A stretch of DNA of 51,006 bases from Microbacterium sp. 2FI (GTDB lineage: Bacteria > Actinomycetota > Actinomycetes > Actinomycetales > Microbacteriaceae). Both the position numbers and the translations under genes were made by a program. A model generated the notes under the pieces. The model made no database searches. It had not been told where the DNA came from and saw only the letters and a list, made by a program, of their open reading frames with translations. Position 1 is the stretch's first letter; each line of letters starts with the position of its first letter. Of this stretch, positions 18,260 to 26,504 are shown one piece after another. The DNA is taken from assembly GCF_005502885.1 (NCBI RefSeq), contig NZ_SCMR01000028.1, positions 1 through 51,006 of the forward strand, given 5' to 3'.

Positions 18260-19546
18260 CTACCCGCGCGGCAGCAGGTCGTTCAGGTGCGCCTCGAGGT
18301 GCTCGGCGACGTCGATGCCGTCGCGGTCGTAGAGCCACTGGTACTGCAGGCCGTCCCACAGCGCCACGAGCCAGACCGCCTCGCGCTCGGGGTCGCGGTG
18401 CGCGGGCAGATCGCCGTCCGCCTGCGCGAGGCGGAGCAGCTCTGCGAAGTGCTCGAGCACCTGCGCGTAGCGCTCCTCGAAGTAGGCGTGCGCCGGGTGG
18501 TCGCCCGGCACCGCCTCGCACGAGAGTACGGCGTACACCTCGATGAGCCCGGGCGCGGTGCGCGCGTTGTCGGCGGCGCCGCGCGGCAGTCCGCGCAGCT
18601 CGTCGGCCACGCAGGCGGCCCGCTCGTAGGACTCGCGCGCACTGATCGAGCGGTCGCGCTCGGCGAGCACGGCGCTCAGCAGCGCTTCCTTCGAGGGGTA
18701 GTGGTGCAGCAGGGCCGACTTCGAGACCCCGACCTTCTCGGCGACCTCGCGCAGGCTCGTGTCGGTGTACCCCTCGCTCGCGAACAGGGTCATCGCGTCG
18801 GCGACGATGCGGGTGCGCCGCTCGCGCCCGACCCGGTAGCCCACCTCGGGCAGGGCGTCGGGCGGGGCGAGATCGGGCATCGCCGGCACCGGCGCCCGCT
18901 CGGCACGCGGACCCGGATCGTCGGCATCCCGCCAGCCCACAGGCAGCGCCACCGCCGCCTCGTGATCCTCGAGCAGCCCGACGATGTCGATGCGCTCGGG
19001 CAGGTACTGCGCGAGGACCTGGAGTCCGTCCCACGCCGCGGCCGTGCGGATCGCCTCGCCTTCGGCATCCCGATCGGCCGAGACCGTGTCGTGCGCGATC
19101 GCGTCCTCGATCGCCGTCGCCGCGAGCGCACGCAGGCGCGCATAGCGCTCGCGCATCCGCTCGTGCGCCGGATGTGTCGTGGTCGACGCCTCGCCGGTCA
19201 GCGCCGCGAACAGCTCGAGGTAGCCGGGGATCTCGGCGTTGTGACGGGCGACGGCGGCGTAGTTGAGCACGCCGGGCTCGTCGGCGACCATGCTCTCGAG
19301 CAGCAGCGACTCGTTGTCGGCTTCGAACTGCGCGACGACGGCGGCCAGCAGCTCGTCCTTCGTCGAGAAGTGGCGCAAGAGACCCGGATGCGAGATGCCG
19401 GATGCCGCGGCGACATCGCGCAGCGACGTGGCGCGGTAGCCGCGCGAGACGAACGCCTCGCGCGCCGCAGCGACGATCGCGGCGCGCGTCTCTGCGGCAC
19501 GCGCACTGCGCGCGGTGCCTCGCGTCGTCGCGGTCGTCGTGGTCAC
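18260..19546 (-). CDS. double-length TetR regulator (two tandem TetR units)
   Basis: Transcriptional repressor candidate, 428 aa, twice the usual TetR length. Unit 1: HTH at about 20-65 (AFVSRGYRATSLRDVAAASG), ligand domain to about 195. Unit 2: HTH at about 243-290 (LFASEGYTDTSLREVAEKVG), ligand domain to about 420. Equivalent landmarks recur in both ligand domains (HPAHE/HPAHA, AWDGLQ/LWDGLQ), so this is an internal duplication of a whole regulator rather than an unrelated fusion. The GTG at 19546 has GGGGA upstream. Divergent from an MFS/glycosidase operon, with two operator-like sites in the gap. It probably controls that operon and itself. Confidence 0.9.
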   Translation of the reverse strand: MTTTTATTRGTARSARAAETRAAIVAAAREAFVSRGYRATSLRDVAAASGISHPGLLRHFSTKDELLAAVVAQFEADNESLLLESMVADEPGVLNYAAVARHNAEIPGYLELFAALTGEASTTTHPAHERMRERYARLRALAATAIEDAIAHDTVSADRDAEGEAIRTAAAWDGLQVLAQYLPERIDIVGLLEDHEAAVALPVGWRDADDPGPRAERAPVPAMPDLAPPDALPEVGYRVGRERRTRIVADAMTLFASEGYTDTSLREVAEKVGVSKSALLHHYPSKEALLSAVLAERDRSISARESYERAACVADELRGLPRGAADNARTAPGLIEVYAVLSCEAVPGDHPAHAYFEERYAQVLEHFAELLRLAQADGDLPAHRDPEREAVWLVALWDGLQYQWLYDRDGIDVAEHLEAHLNDLLPRG

Positions 19547-19583
19547 GTGGGGTCCCCCTGAGCGTCGAGTCCATTCTCTCTGA

Positions 19584-19618
19584 TTACCGCTCGGTCTAGT
19601 TTCAGTTACCACACGGTC
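19584..19618. promoter_or_regulatory. tandem TetR operators, 22-bp period
   Basis: TTACCGCTCGGTC (19584-19596) and TTACCACACGGTC (19606-19618) are direct repeats whose starts are 22 bp apart, about two helical turns. Each core is a small dyad (ACCG-CT-CGGT and ACC-ACAC-GGT), the form typical of many TetR-family operators. They lie between the tandem TetR gene and the MFS gene, and the second overlaps the probable -35. Confidence 0.65.
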
Positions 19619-19634
19619 GGGTTTCGTGTATTCT
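19606..19634 (+). promoter_or_regulatory. promoter of the MFS/GH3 operon
   Basis: -35-like TTACCA (19606-19611), 17-bp spacer, -10 TATTCT (19629-19634). The -35 falls inside the second TetR operator, so bound repressor would block polymerase. Confidence 0.55.
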
Positions 19635-19691
19635 CACTCGAGACACACCGCGCGAGACGTTCGCGCATCACACCGCTGTGAAAGGACACCG

Positions 19692-20993
19692 ATGACAGAG
19701 CTGTCACCCGCCGCGACGGCCGCGGCCGCCGGCACGACGGGCTTCAAGGCCCCCGGCACGACACCCGCCAAGACGCCCCGCGGTTACACGCCTGGACTCG
19801 CCGCCGTGAACTTCGGGGTCTACCTCGCTCTTCTGACGCCTGTCATGGTGTCGATGGCGTTCAAGATCCAGCACATCTCCGAGACCCCCGAGCAGGCCAC
19901 CGGCAGCCTCGGCCTCGTGATGGGCGTCGGAGCGCTCTTCGCTCTCATCGCGAACCCGCTGGCCGGTCGCCTGTCCGACCGGACGACGTCGCGCTTCGGC
20001 ATGCGCCGCCCGTGGATCCTCGGCGGCGCACTCGTCGGCCTCGGCGGCTTCGCGCTCATCGGCGTCGCACAGTCGGTGTGGGTCGTGCTCATCGCATGGT
20101 GCCTCGTACAGGCCGCGATGAACGCGGTGCTCGCCGCCGCGAATGCGACCCTCCCTGACCAGGTGCCGACGCAGAGCCGCGGCAAGGTGTCGGGCATCAT
20201 CGGCATCACGACCCCCATCGGCATCCTCACCGGCAGCTTCCTGGTGACTCTCCTCTCCGACGACTTCGCGCGCTTCGTCGTGCCGGCTGTCATCTCGACG
20301 GTGCTCGCCGCACTCTTCGTGCTGGTGCTCAAGGACCGCCGCCTCACCGTCAAGCCCGAGCGCTTCACGGTCGGTCAGTTCTTCGGCTCGTTCGTCTTCA
20401 ACCCGGTGAAGCACCCCGACTTCGGCTGGACGTGGCTGACGAAGTTCCTCGTGATGTTCGGCTACGCCGGCATCGCGACCTTCCTGCCCTTCTACCTGAC
20501 CGAGAAGTTCGAGCTCGACGAGCAGGCCGCAATCTCGACCATCCTCATCGCGAACCTCGCCTCGATGGCCGCGATGATGATCTCGGCGCCGATCGGCGGC
20601 ATCCTCTCCGACAAGATCGGCAAGCGTCGCCCGTTCGTCGCGGTCGCCGGTGTCGTGATGGTCGCGGGCCTCGTGCTGCTCGCCTTCGCGCCCGACATCA
20701 CGACGCTGATCATCGCGCAGGCGATCATCGGCTTCGGCGCGGGCTCGTTCATGTCGGTCGACCTGGCCCTCGCGACCCAGGTGCTGCCGAACCCCGACGA
20801 CGTCGCGAAGGACCTCGGCGTGCTCAACATCGCCAACGCCCTGCCGCAGTCGATCGCGCCCGCCATCGCCCCCGCGATCATCGCGTTCGGCGCGACGACC
20901 GCGCTCGGCGGGTATACGACGTACTACCTGTTCGGCGCGCTCGTCGCCCTTGCCGGCGCCGTGCTCGTCTACCGCATCAAGGGAGTGAAGTAG
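19692..20993 (+). CDS. MFS transporter (sugar/glycoside uptake candidate)
   Basis: Cytoplasmic-membrane major facilitator, 433 aa with about 12 hydrophobic segments. The cytoplasmic loop after helix 2 reads GRLSDRTTSRFGMRRPW, a form of the MFS signature, and its counterpart in the second half is DKIGKRRPF. The pattern resembles the sugar-type MFS proteins next to glycosidases. The ATG at 19692 follows GAAAGGA. The GH3 gene begins 3 bp after its stop, so the two are one operon: import of a glycoside, then intracellular hydrolysis (inference). Regulated by the divergent tandem TetR. Confidence 0.87.
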   Translation: MTELSPAATAAAAGTTGFKAPGTTPAKTPRGYTPGLAAVNFGVYLALLTPVMVSMAFKIQHISETPEQATGSLGLVMGVGALFALIANPLAGRLSDRTTSRFGMRRPWILGGALVGLGGFALIGVAQSVWVVLIAWCLVQAAMNAVLAAANATLPDQVPTQSRGKVSGIIGITTPIGILTGSFLVTLLSDDFARFVVPAVISTVLAALFVLVLKDRRLTVKPERFTVGQFFGSFVFNPVKHPDFGWTWLTKFLVMFGYAGIATFLPFYLTEKFELDEQAAISTILIANLASMAAMMISAPIGGILSDKIGKRRPFVAVAGVVMVAGLVLLAFAPDITTLIIAQAIIGFGAGSFMSVDLALATQVLPNPDDVAKDLGVLNIANALPQSIAPAIAPAIIAFGATTALGGYTTYYLFGALVALAGAVLVYRIKGVK

Positions 20994-20995
20994 CC

Positions 20996-22783
20996 ATGAC
21001 CGACACCACCACGATGACGGATGCGGCGCCCGCAGCATCCGAGATCGAACGCCCCTGGCTCGACGCGACGCTACCCGTCGACGAGCGGGTCGAGCTGCTG
21101 CTGGCCGAGATGACGATCGAGGAGAAGGCCGGGCTCTTCTTCCACACGATGATCGGCATCGGCGACCTCGAGGCACCCAACCCGATCTTCGCGACGCCGT
21201 CGGCGGTCGACTTCGTCGAGCAGCGTCACATGACCCACTTCAATCTGCTGGGCGCGGCTCCGAGCGGCCGAGAGATCGCCGCGTGGCAGAACGCGGTGCA
21301 GCGGCTCGCGGCATCCACTCGTCTGGGAATCCCCGTGACGCTGTCGACCGACCCGCGCCACTCGTTCAGCGACAACCCGGGGGCTGCGATCATGGCGGGG
21401 CCGTTCTCGCAGTGGCCCGAGACCATGGGCCTCGCCGCGATCGGCGACGAAGAGCTCGTCGAGCGCTTCGCCGACATCGCGCGCCAGGAGTACACCGCAG
21501 TCGGCCTGCGCGTCGCGCTGCACCCGCAGGTGGATCTCGCCACCGAGCCGCGCTGGGCGCGCCAGACGGCGACGTTCGGCGAAGACCCCGAGCTCGCCGG
21601 TCGCATGGGCGCCGCGTACATCCGAGGGTTCCAGGGTTCGTCGTTCGGGCCGGGTTCGGTCTCGACGATGACGAAGCACTTCCCGGGCGGCGGTCCGCAA
21701 CGGGACGGCGAAGACCCCCACTTCGCGTACGGCCGCGAGCAGGTCTACCCCGGCGGCCAGTTCGAGCTGCATCTGAAGCCCTTCGAGGCGGCCTTCGAGG
21801 CGGGCACACGCCAGATCATGCCCTACTACGGCATGCCGGTGGGCACCGAGTACGAAGAGGTCGGCTTCGGCTTCAACAAGTCGGTCATCACGGGGCTGCT
21901 GCGCGAGCGCTACGACTTCGACGGCGTCGTGTGCACCGACTGGGGCCTCATCAACGACGCCGAGATCTTCGGCCAGCCCTTCCCGGCGCGAGCTTGGGGC
22001 GTCGAAGAGCTCACCCCGCTCGAGCGCATGAAGAAGGTGCTGGATGCCGGTGTCGACCAGTTCGGCGGCGAGGCGTGCCCCGAGCTGCTGCTCTCGCTGG
22101 TTTCGGACGGATCGGTGACCGAGGACCGGCTCGACGTGTCGGCCCGCCGGATCCTGCGCGAGAAGTTCGAGCTCGGCCTCTTCGAGAACCCGTTCGTCGA
22201 CGAGGACGCCGCCGACGCGATCGTCGGGCGCGACGACTTCCGCGCCGCGGGCGAGGCAGCGCAGCGCGCGTCGATCACGGTGCTGTCCAATGACGGCGTG
22301 CTGCCGTTCGCGCGCGGACTGAAGCTCTACGTCGAGGGCATCGCACCCGAGGTCGCGGCCGCGTTCGGCAAGGTCGTCGCGACACCGGCCGAGGCCGACA
22401 TCGCTGTGCTTCGCCTGCAGGCGCCGTTCGAGGAGCGCGCGTCGATGTTCGAGAACTTCTTCCACGCAGGGTCCCTCGACTTCCCGGCCGATGTGCTCGC
22501 GCATGTCGCCGAGGTCGCGGCCGCCGTGCCGACGGTCGTCGATGTGCTGCTCGATCGCCCCGCGATCCTCGAGCAGATCGTGGACGCCGCAGCCGCCGTG
22601 ACCGCCAACTGGGGCGTGAGCGCCATGGGCCTGCTCGACGTGCTCGTCGGCGAGGCCGCGCCGAAGGGCCGCCTGCCGTTCGATCTGCCGCGCTCGATGG
22701 CGGCGGTCGCGGCATCCCGCCCCGACGTGCCGTTCGACACCGCCGACCCGCTGTTCCGGTTCGGTCACGGGCTGGAGCTGTAG
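20996..22783 (+). CDS. glycoside hydrolase family 3 (beta-glycosidase)
   Basis: Retaining beta-glycosidase, 595 aa, no signal peptide, hence intracellular. The N-terminal (beta/alpha)8 domain shows PVTLSTDPRHSFSDNPG, the substrate-binding KHFPGGG and the nucleophile motif VCTDWG with Asp315. A shortened second domain follows (ITVLSNDGVLPF to FRFGHG). No Fn3-like C-terminal domain is present, and the protein is shorter than classical GH3 beta-glucosidases (700-850 aa). The specific sugar is not readable. The ATG lies 3 bp after the MFS stop with GGGAG about 9 bp upstream. Confidence 0.9.
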   Translation: MTDTTTMTDAAPAASEIERPWLDATLPVDERVELLLAEMTIEEKAGLFFHTMIGIGDLEAPNPIFATPSAVDFVEQRHMTHFNLLGAAPSGREIAAWQNAVQRLAASTRLGIPVTLSTDPRHSFSDNPGAAIMAGPFSQWPETMGLAAIGDEELVERFADIARQEYTAVGLRVALHPQVDLATEPRWARQTATFGEDPELAGRMGAAYIRGFQGSSFGPGSVSTMTKHFPGGGPQRDGEDPHFAYGREQVYPGGQFELHLKPFEAAFEAGTRQIMPYYGMPVGTEYEEVGFGFNKSVITGLLRERYDFDGVVCTDWGLINDAEIFGQPFPARAWGVEELTPLERMKKVLDAGVDQFGGEACPELLLSLVSDGSVTEDRLDVSARRILREKFELGLFENPFVDEDAADAIVGRDDFRAAGEAAQRASITVLSNDGVLPFARGLKLYVEGIAPEVAAAFGKVVATPAEADIAVLRLQAPFEERASMFENFFHAGSLDFPADVLAHVAEVAAAVPTVVDVLLDRPAILEQIVDAAAAVTANWGVSAMGLLDVLVGEAAPKGRLPFDLPRSMAAVAASRPDVPFDTADPLFRFGHGLEL

Positions 22784-22807
22784 GCCGCGTCCCACGGCGA
22801 AGCATTT

Positions 22808-22875
22808 CGGAGGAGATATGCGAAACGGAGGGCGCGCTGTGCGCGAAGCACCCTCCGGATTGCAGATCTCCTCCG
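22808..22875. repeat. 68-bp extragenic palindrome after the GH3 gene
   Basis: Arms 22808-22832 and 22851-22875 match at 21 of 25 positions in inverted orientation, with perfect outer (CGGAGGAGAT) and inner (CGGAGGG) blocks. The 18-nt loop contains a further CGCG/CGCG stem. It lies 25 bp after the glycosidase stop and may end that operon. The rest of the 255-bp gap up to the acyl-CoA oxidase start shows no gene. Confidence 0.7.
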
Positions 22876-23038
22876 TTCTGCGTGTGCGGTGGGTCTCGGT
22901 GTGGACTCCGCACAATCGAGCGGCCGCGCGTCGCGCGATGTTCTTGTAGGCATCCACCAGTCCGTTTCGGAAGCGGTTGTGGGAGTCCTACGGTCGACAG
23001 TGAACTTCTCCTGTCCACTCCACCGAAAGGTGAGGCAC

Positions 23039-25144
23039 ATGGCCGACGCCGCCGTCCGTTCACACAAGCCCGCCACGAGCCGCCGCACGCCCGCCGGCGG
23101 CGCCCCCACCGCCGCGCACACCGCCGCCGAGGCATCCGATCCGCGCATCGACATCGACGCCGTGACGAACCTGCTGCTGGGAACGTGGGGCGAGACGCGC
23201 CGCGAGGCGCGCGAGATGATCAAGGACCCCGCGTTCTGGCGCATCGAGGGGATGCCGATGGCCGAGCACCGCGAGCGTGTGCTCACCCAGCTGCACCTCC
23301 TCGTGCAGCACGGCGGCTCGCGCCGCGCGTTCCCGGCCGAGTACGGCGGCCTCGAGAACAACGGCTCGAACATCGCCGGCTTCCAGGAGCTCGTACTCGC
23401 CGACCCGAGCCTGCAGATCAAATCCGGCGTGCAGTGGGGTCTGTTCGGCTCGGCCGTCCACCAACTGGGCACCAAGGAGCACCACGACAAGTGGCTTCCG
23501 GGCATCATCGACATGTCGATCCCGGGCGCGTTCGCGATGACCGAGACCGGCCACGGATCCGACGTCGCGGCCATCGGCACGACCGCGACCTACGACCCGG
23601 CGACCGAGGAGTTCGTGATCCACACGCCGTTCCGCGGCGCCTGGAAGGACTACCTCGGCAACGCCGCCCTGCACGGCAAGGCCGCGACGGTGTTCGCGCA
23701 GCTCATCACCGGCGGGGTCAACTACGGCGTGCACTGCTTCTTCGTGCCGCTGCGCGACGACGACGGCGTGTTCCTGCCGGGTATCGGCGGCGAGGACGAC
23801 GGCGTCAAGGGCGGCCTCAACGGCATCGACAACGGGCGCCTGCACTTCGATCACGTTCGGGTTCCGCGCAGGAACCTCCTCAACCGCTACGGCGACGTCG
23901 CCGCCGACGGGTCGTACACGAGCGACATCCCCAGCCCCGGCCGCCGCTTCTTCACGATGCTCGGCGCGCTCGTGCAGGGACGCGTGTCGCTCGACGGCGC
24001 CGCGACCACGGCATCCGCCCTCGCGCTCCACATCGCGCTCACCTACGCCGGCCAGCGCCGCCAGTTCGACTCGGGTTCTGGTTCGGACGAGGTCGTGCTG
24101 CTGGACTACGGCAAGCACCAGCGGCGCCTGCTGCCCCTTCTCGCCCAGAACTACGCGCAGTTCTTCGCGCACGACGAGCTGCTGCGGAAGTTCGACGGCG
24201 TGTTCTCGGGTCGCACCGACACGTCCGAAGAGCGCGAGGACCTCGAGACCCTCGCGGCGGCTCTCAAGCCCCTGTCGACCTGGAACGCGATGGACACGAT
24301 CCAAGAGGCGCGCGAAGCGTGCGGCGGATCCGGCTTCCTCGCCGAGAACCGCCTGGTCGGCCTCCACCAGGACCTCGACGTCTACGTCACGTTCGAGGGG
24401 GACAACAACGTGCTGCTGCAGCTCGTCGGCAAGCGGCTTCTCTCGGACTTCGCCAAGCAGTTCAAGGGAGCGGATGCCGCCGCCCTCGCCCGCTACGCCG
24501 TCGGCCACACCGCCGGACGCGTCTTCCACGGGGCGGGGCTGCGCCAGCTCGGCCAGTCGGTGGCCGACTTCGGCTCGACCGCACGCTCGGTCGAGCTGGG
24601 TCTGCGCGCCGAACAGCAGCACGAGCTGCTCGCCGGTCGTGTCGAGCAGATGGTCTCCGACGTCGCGGGAGCGCTGCGCCCGGCATCCAAGCTGTCGCCC
24701 GCCGAGGCCGCAGCCCTCTTCAACAGCCACCAGGCCGAGCTCATCGAGGCGGCCCGCGCCCACGCCGAGCTGCTCCAGTGGGAGGCGTTCTCGGACGGCG
24801 TGAACACCATCGCCGACGACGACACCAAGCAGGTGCTCACGTGGCTGCGCGACCTGTTCGGGCTGCACCTCATCGAGAAGCACCTCGCGTGGTACCTGAT
24901 CAACGGCCGGCTGTCGGCGCAGCGCGCGGCATCTGTCTCGCGCTACATCGATCGCCTCGCCGCGCGACTGCGCCCCCACGCGCAGGACCTCGTCGACGCC
25001 TACGGCTTCGCTCCCGAGCACGTGCGCGCACCGATCGCCTCGGGCGCCGAGCGTGCCCGGCAGGACGAGGCCCGCGAGTACTACCGTGCGCTCGCCGCAT
25101 CGGGCGAGGCGCCGGTGTCGGAGAAGTCGCTGAAGAAGAAGTAG
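23039..25144 (+). CDS. acyl-CoA oxidase / long acyl-CoA dehydrogenase-type flavoprotein
   Basis: FAD enzyme for the first oxidative step on an acyl-CoA, 701 aa, the length of peroxisomal-type acyl-CoA oxidases rather than dehydrogenases (about 390). Landmarks: MTETGHGSDV (flavin/substrate loop, about residue 167), RGAWKDYLGNAA, and YVTFEGDNNVLLQ (about 449-461) carrying the expected catalytic Glu and FAD contact. A long C-terminal helical domain follows, ending in a Lys-rich tail (SLKKK). No peroxisomal context applies in bacteria; oxygen or ETF as acceptor is open. The ATG is preceded by GAAAGGTGAGG. Confidence 0.87.
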   Translation: MADAAVRSHKPATSRRTPAGGAPTAAHTAAEASDPRIDIDAVTNLLLGTWGETRREAREMIKDPAFWRIEGMPMAEHRERVLTQLHLLVQHGGSRRAFPAEYGGLENNGSNIAGFQELVLADPSLQIKSGVQWGLFGSAVHQLGTKEHHDKWLPGIIDMSIPGAFAMTETGHGSDVAAIGTTATYDPATEEFVIHTPFRGAWKDYLGNAALHGKAATVFAQLITGGVNYGVHCFFVPLRDDDGVFLPGIGGEDDGVKGGLNGIDNGRLHFDHVRVPRRNLLNRYGDVAADGSYTSDIPSPGRRFFTMLGALVQGRVSLDGAATTASALALHIALTYAGQRRQFDSGSGSDEVVLLDYGKHQRRLLPLLAQNYAQFFAHDELLRKFDGVFSGRTDTSEEREDLETLAAALKPLSTWNAMDTIQEAREACGGSGFLAENRLVGLHQDLDVYVTFEGDNNVLLQLVGKRLLSDFAKQFKGADAAALARYAVGHTAGRVFHGAGLRQLGQSVADFGSTARSVELGLRAEQQHELLAGRVEQMVSDVAGALRPASKLSPAEAAALFNSHQAELIEAARAHAELLQWEAFSDGVNTIADDDTKQVLTWLRDLFGLHLIEKHLAWYLINGRLSAQRAASVSRYIDRLAARLRPHAQDLVDAYGFAPEHVRAPIASGAERARQDEAREYYRALAASGEAPVSEKSLKKK

Positions 25145-25175
25145 CGGGCGGCGCGCTCGTGTCGGCGGTCGACCC

Positions 25176-25181
25176 TAGGCT
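25176..25181 (+). promoter_or_regulatory. -10 box of tag (leaderless)
   Basis: TAGGCT, 6 nt, then the GTG start at 25188. Confidence 0.55.
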
Positions 25182-25187
25182 GGCGCG

Positions 25188-25766
25188 GTGAGCACAGACC
25201 TCCGCGTCGGTCCCGACGACATCGCCCGCTGCGCGTGGGTGGGCGACGACCCCGAGTACCGCCGCTACCACGACGAGGAGTGGGGCCGACCGCTCCACGG
25301 CGACCGCGCTCTGTACGAGAAGATGAGCCTCGAGGGTTTCCAGGCCGGGCTGTCGTGGATCACGATCCTGCGCAAGCGCCCGCGGTTCCGCGAGGTGTTC
25401 GCGGCCTTCGATCCCGAGACGGTCGCGACGTTCGGCGAGGCCGACGTCGAGAGGCTGATGGCGGATGCCGGCATCGTCCGCAACCGCGCCAAGATCCTCG
25501 CCACGATCTCCAATGCCCGGCTCGTGCTCGATATGCAGCCGGCCGAGCTGGACGCCTTCCTCTGGTCGTTCGCGCCGGCGCCGAGGGAACGCCCGACGTC
25601 GTTCGCCGAGGTTCCGGCGACGACGGCGGAGTCCGACGCGATGAGCAAGTCTCTGCGCAAACGCGGATTCCGCTTCGTCGGGTCGACCACGATGTACGCC
25701 CTCATGCAGTCCTCGGGCATGGTCGACGACCACGTGGAGGGATGCTGGCGAGCTGTTGACGCGTGA
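25188..25766 (+). CDS. tag: DNA-3-methyladenine glycosylase I
   Basis: Base-excision repair enzyme that removes 3-methyladenine, 192 aa. Recognised by the N-terminal RCAWVGDDPEYRRYHDEEWG, the central EGFQAGLSWITILRKR and the C-terminal GSTTMYALMQSSGMVDDH. The zinc-snap residues of the E. coli enzyme are present (N-terminal Cys and His; C-terminal DHVEGC His and Cys). No Shine-Dalgarno; leaderless GTG start. The stop codon lies in the first unit of a heptamer repeat that leads into the toxin-antitoxin operon. Confidence 0.95.
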   Translation: MSTDLRVGPDDIARCAWVGDDPEYRRYHDEEWGRPLHGDRALYEKMSLEGFQAGLSWITILRKRPRFREVFAAFDPETVATFGEADVERLMADAGIVRNRAKILATISNARLVLDMQPAELDAFLWSFAPAPRERPTSFAEVPATTAESDAMSKSLRKRGFRFVGSTTMYALMQSSGMVDDHVEGCWRAVDA

Positions 25767-25790
25767 TGCGTGATGCGTGATGCTTGATGC
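25756..25790 (+). promoter_or_regulatory. vapBC promoter with four heptamer repeats
   Basis: -35 TTGACG (25756-25761) and -10-like GATGCT (25779-25784, 17-bp spacer) place transcription start at the vapB ATG (25791). Overlapping them are four tandem heptamers, GTGATGC three times and TTGATGC once (25763-25790), running directly into the start codon. The repeats could bind the antitoxin for autoregulation. Confidence 0.5.
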
Positions 25791-26015
25791 ATGCGCACCA
25801 CTCTGACGATCGACGACGATGTTCTGGCCGCGGCGAAGCAGTTCGCGGACGCGCGAGGGCTGACACTCGGCGAGGCGCTGTCGCAGCTCGCCCGCGCGAC
25901 CCTGACGGAGCGGCGCAGGTTCGGCACCCGCAACGGCATCGTGCTGCTGCCCGCGGCCACCACGGCCGGGCGGGCCGAGCTCGAAGACGTCAATGCGCTT
26001 CGGGACGAATCGTGA
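25791..26015 (+). CDS. VapB-type antitoxin
   Basis: 74-aa ribbon-helix-helix protein: beta strand MRTTLTIDDDV, helices AAAKQFADARG and TLGEALSQLARATL, then a toxin-binding tail with Arg/Gly and acidic residues. It should neutralise the PIN toxin encoded next and repress the operon. The ATG immediately follows the heptamer array and has no ribosome-binding site. The stop overlaps the toxin's GTG start by 4 bp (GTGA). Confidence 0.88.
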   Translation: MRTTLTIDDDVLAAAKQFADARGLTLGEALSQLARATLTERRRFGTRNGIVLLPAATTAGRAELEDVNALRDES

Positions 26016-26440
26016 CGCGGCACCTCCTCGACGTCAACGCCGTGATCGCGCTGATCGATCCGCTCCATGTGCACCACGATCGCGCCCACCGCTGGTTCGC
26101 CTCGCGCGAGCCTTCGCCGTGGCACACCAGCCCTACCGTGCAGAACGGCGTCGTGCGCGTCATCAGCCATCCGAAGTACCCGAACACGCAGCCGGCGCCG
26201 GTGGTGCTGGCGAGCCTCGCGAGTCTGGCGGCTCAGCCGGATCATGCGTTCCTCGCCGACTCGGTCAGCCTGCTCGACAGCTCGGTGCACACCGAGCGAC
26301 TTCTTGCGAGCTCGCAGGTGACCGACACCTACCTGCTCCACCTCGCGGCATCCAATTCTGCGATGCTGGCGACCTTCGACACGCGCATCGTGACATCGGC
26401 CGTGCCCACCGGGGCGACCGTAGTCTTCCCGATCCCGTAG
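26012..26440 (+). CDS. VapC-type PIN-domain toxin
   Basis: 142-aa predicted Mg2+-dependent ribonuclease. PIN acidic residues: Asp7 in LLDVNAVIALID, Asp in DTYLLHLA and Asp in ATFDTRIV. NGVVRVI and a PNTQPAP segment mark the subgroup that includes the mycobacterial TA-type VapCs. The GTG at 26012 is fixed by the overlap with the antitoxin stop. The RNA target (often tRNA or rRNA in this family) is not readable. Confidence 0.88.
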   Translation: MTRHLLDVNAVIALIDPLHVHHDRAHRWFASREPSPWHTSPTVQNGVVRVISHPKYPNTQPAPVVLASLASLAAQPDHAFLADSVSLLDSSVHTERLLASSQVTDTYLLHLAASNSAMLATFDTRIVTSAVPTGATVVFPIP

Positions 26441-26504
26441 GCGCCCGCCCCGTACGGGGAATGAATACCGGATCGGGCCGGTTCCCGGTAGCCGGAGGAC
26501 CCAC

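Noticed and set aside
25763..25790. CRISPR-like or attachment-site repeat
   Set aside because: Units are 7 bp, contiguous and without spacers; this is a short tandem repeat at a promoter.
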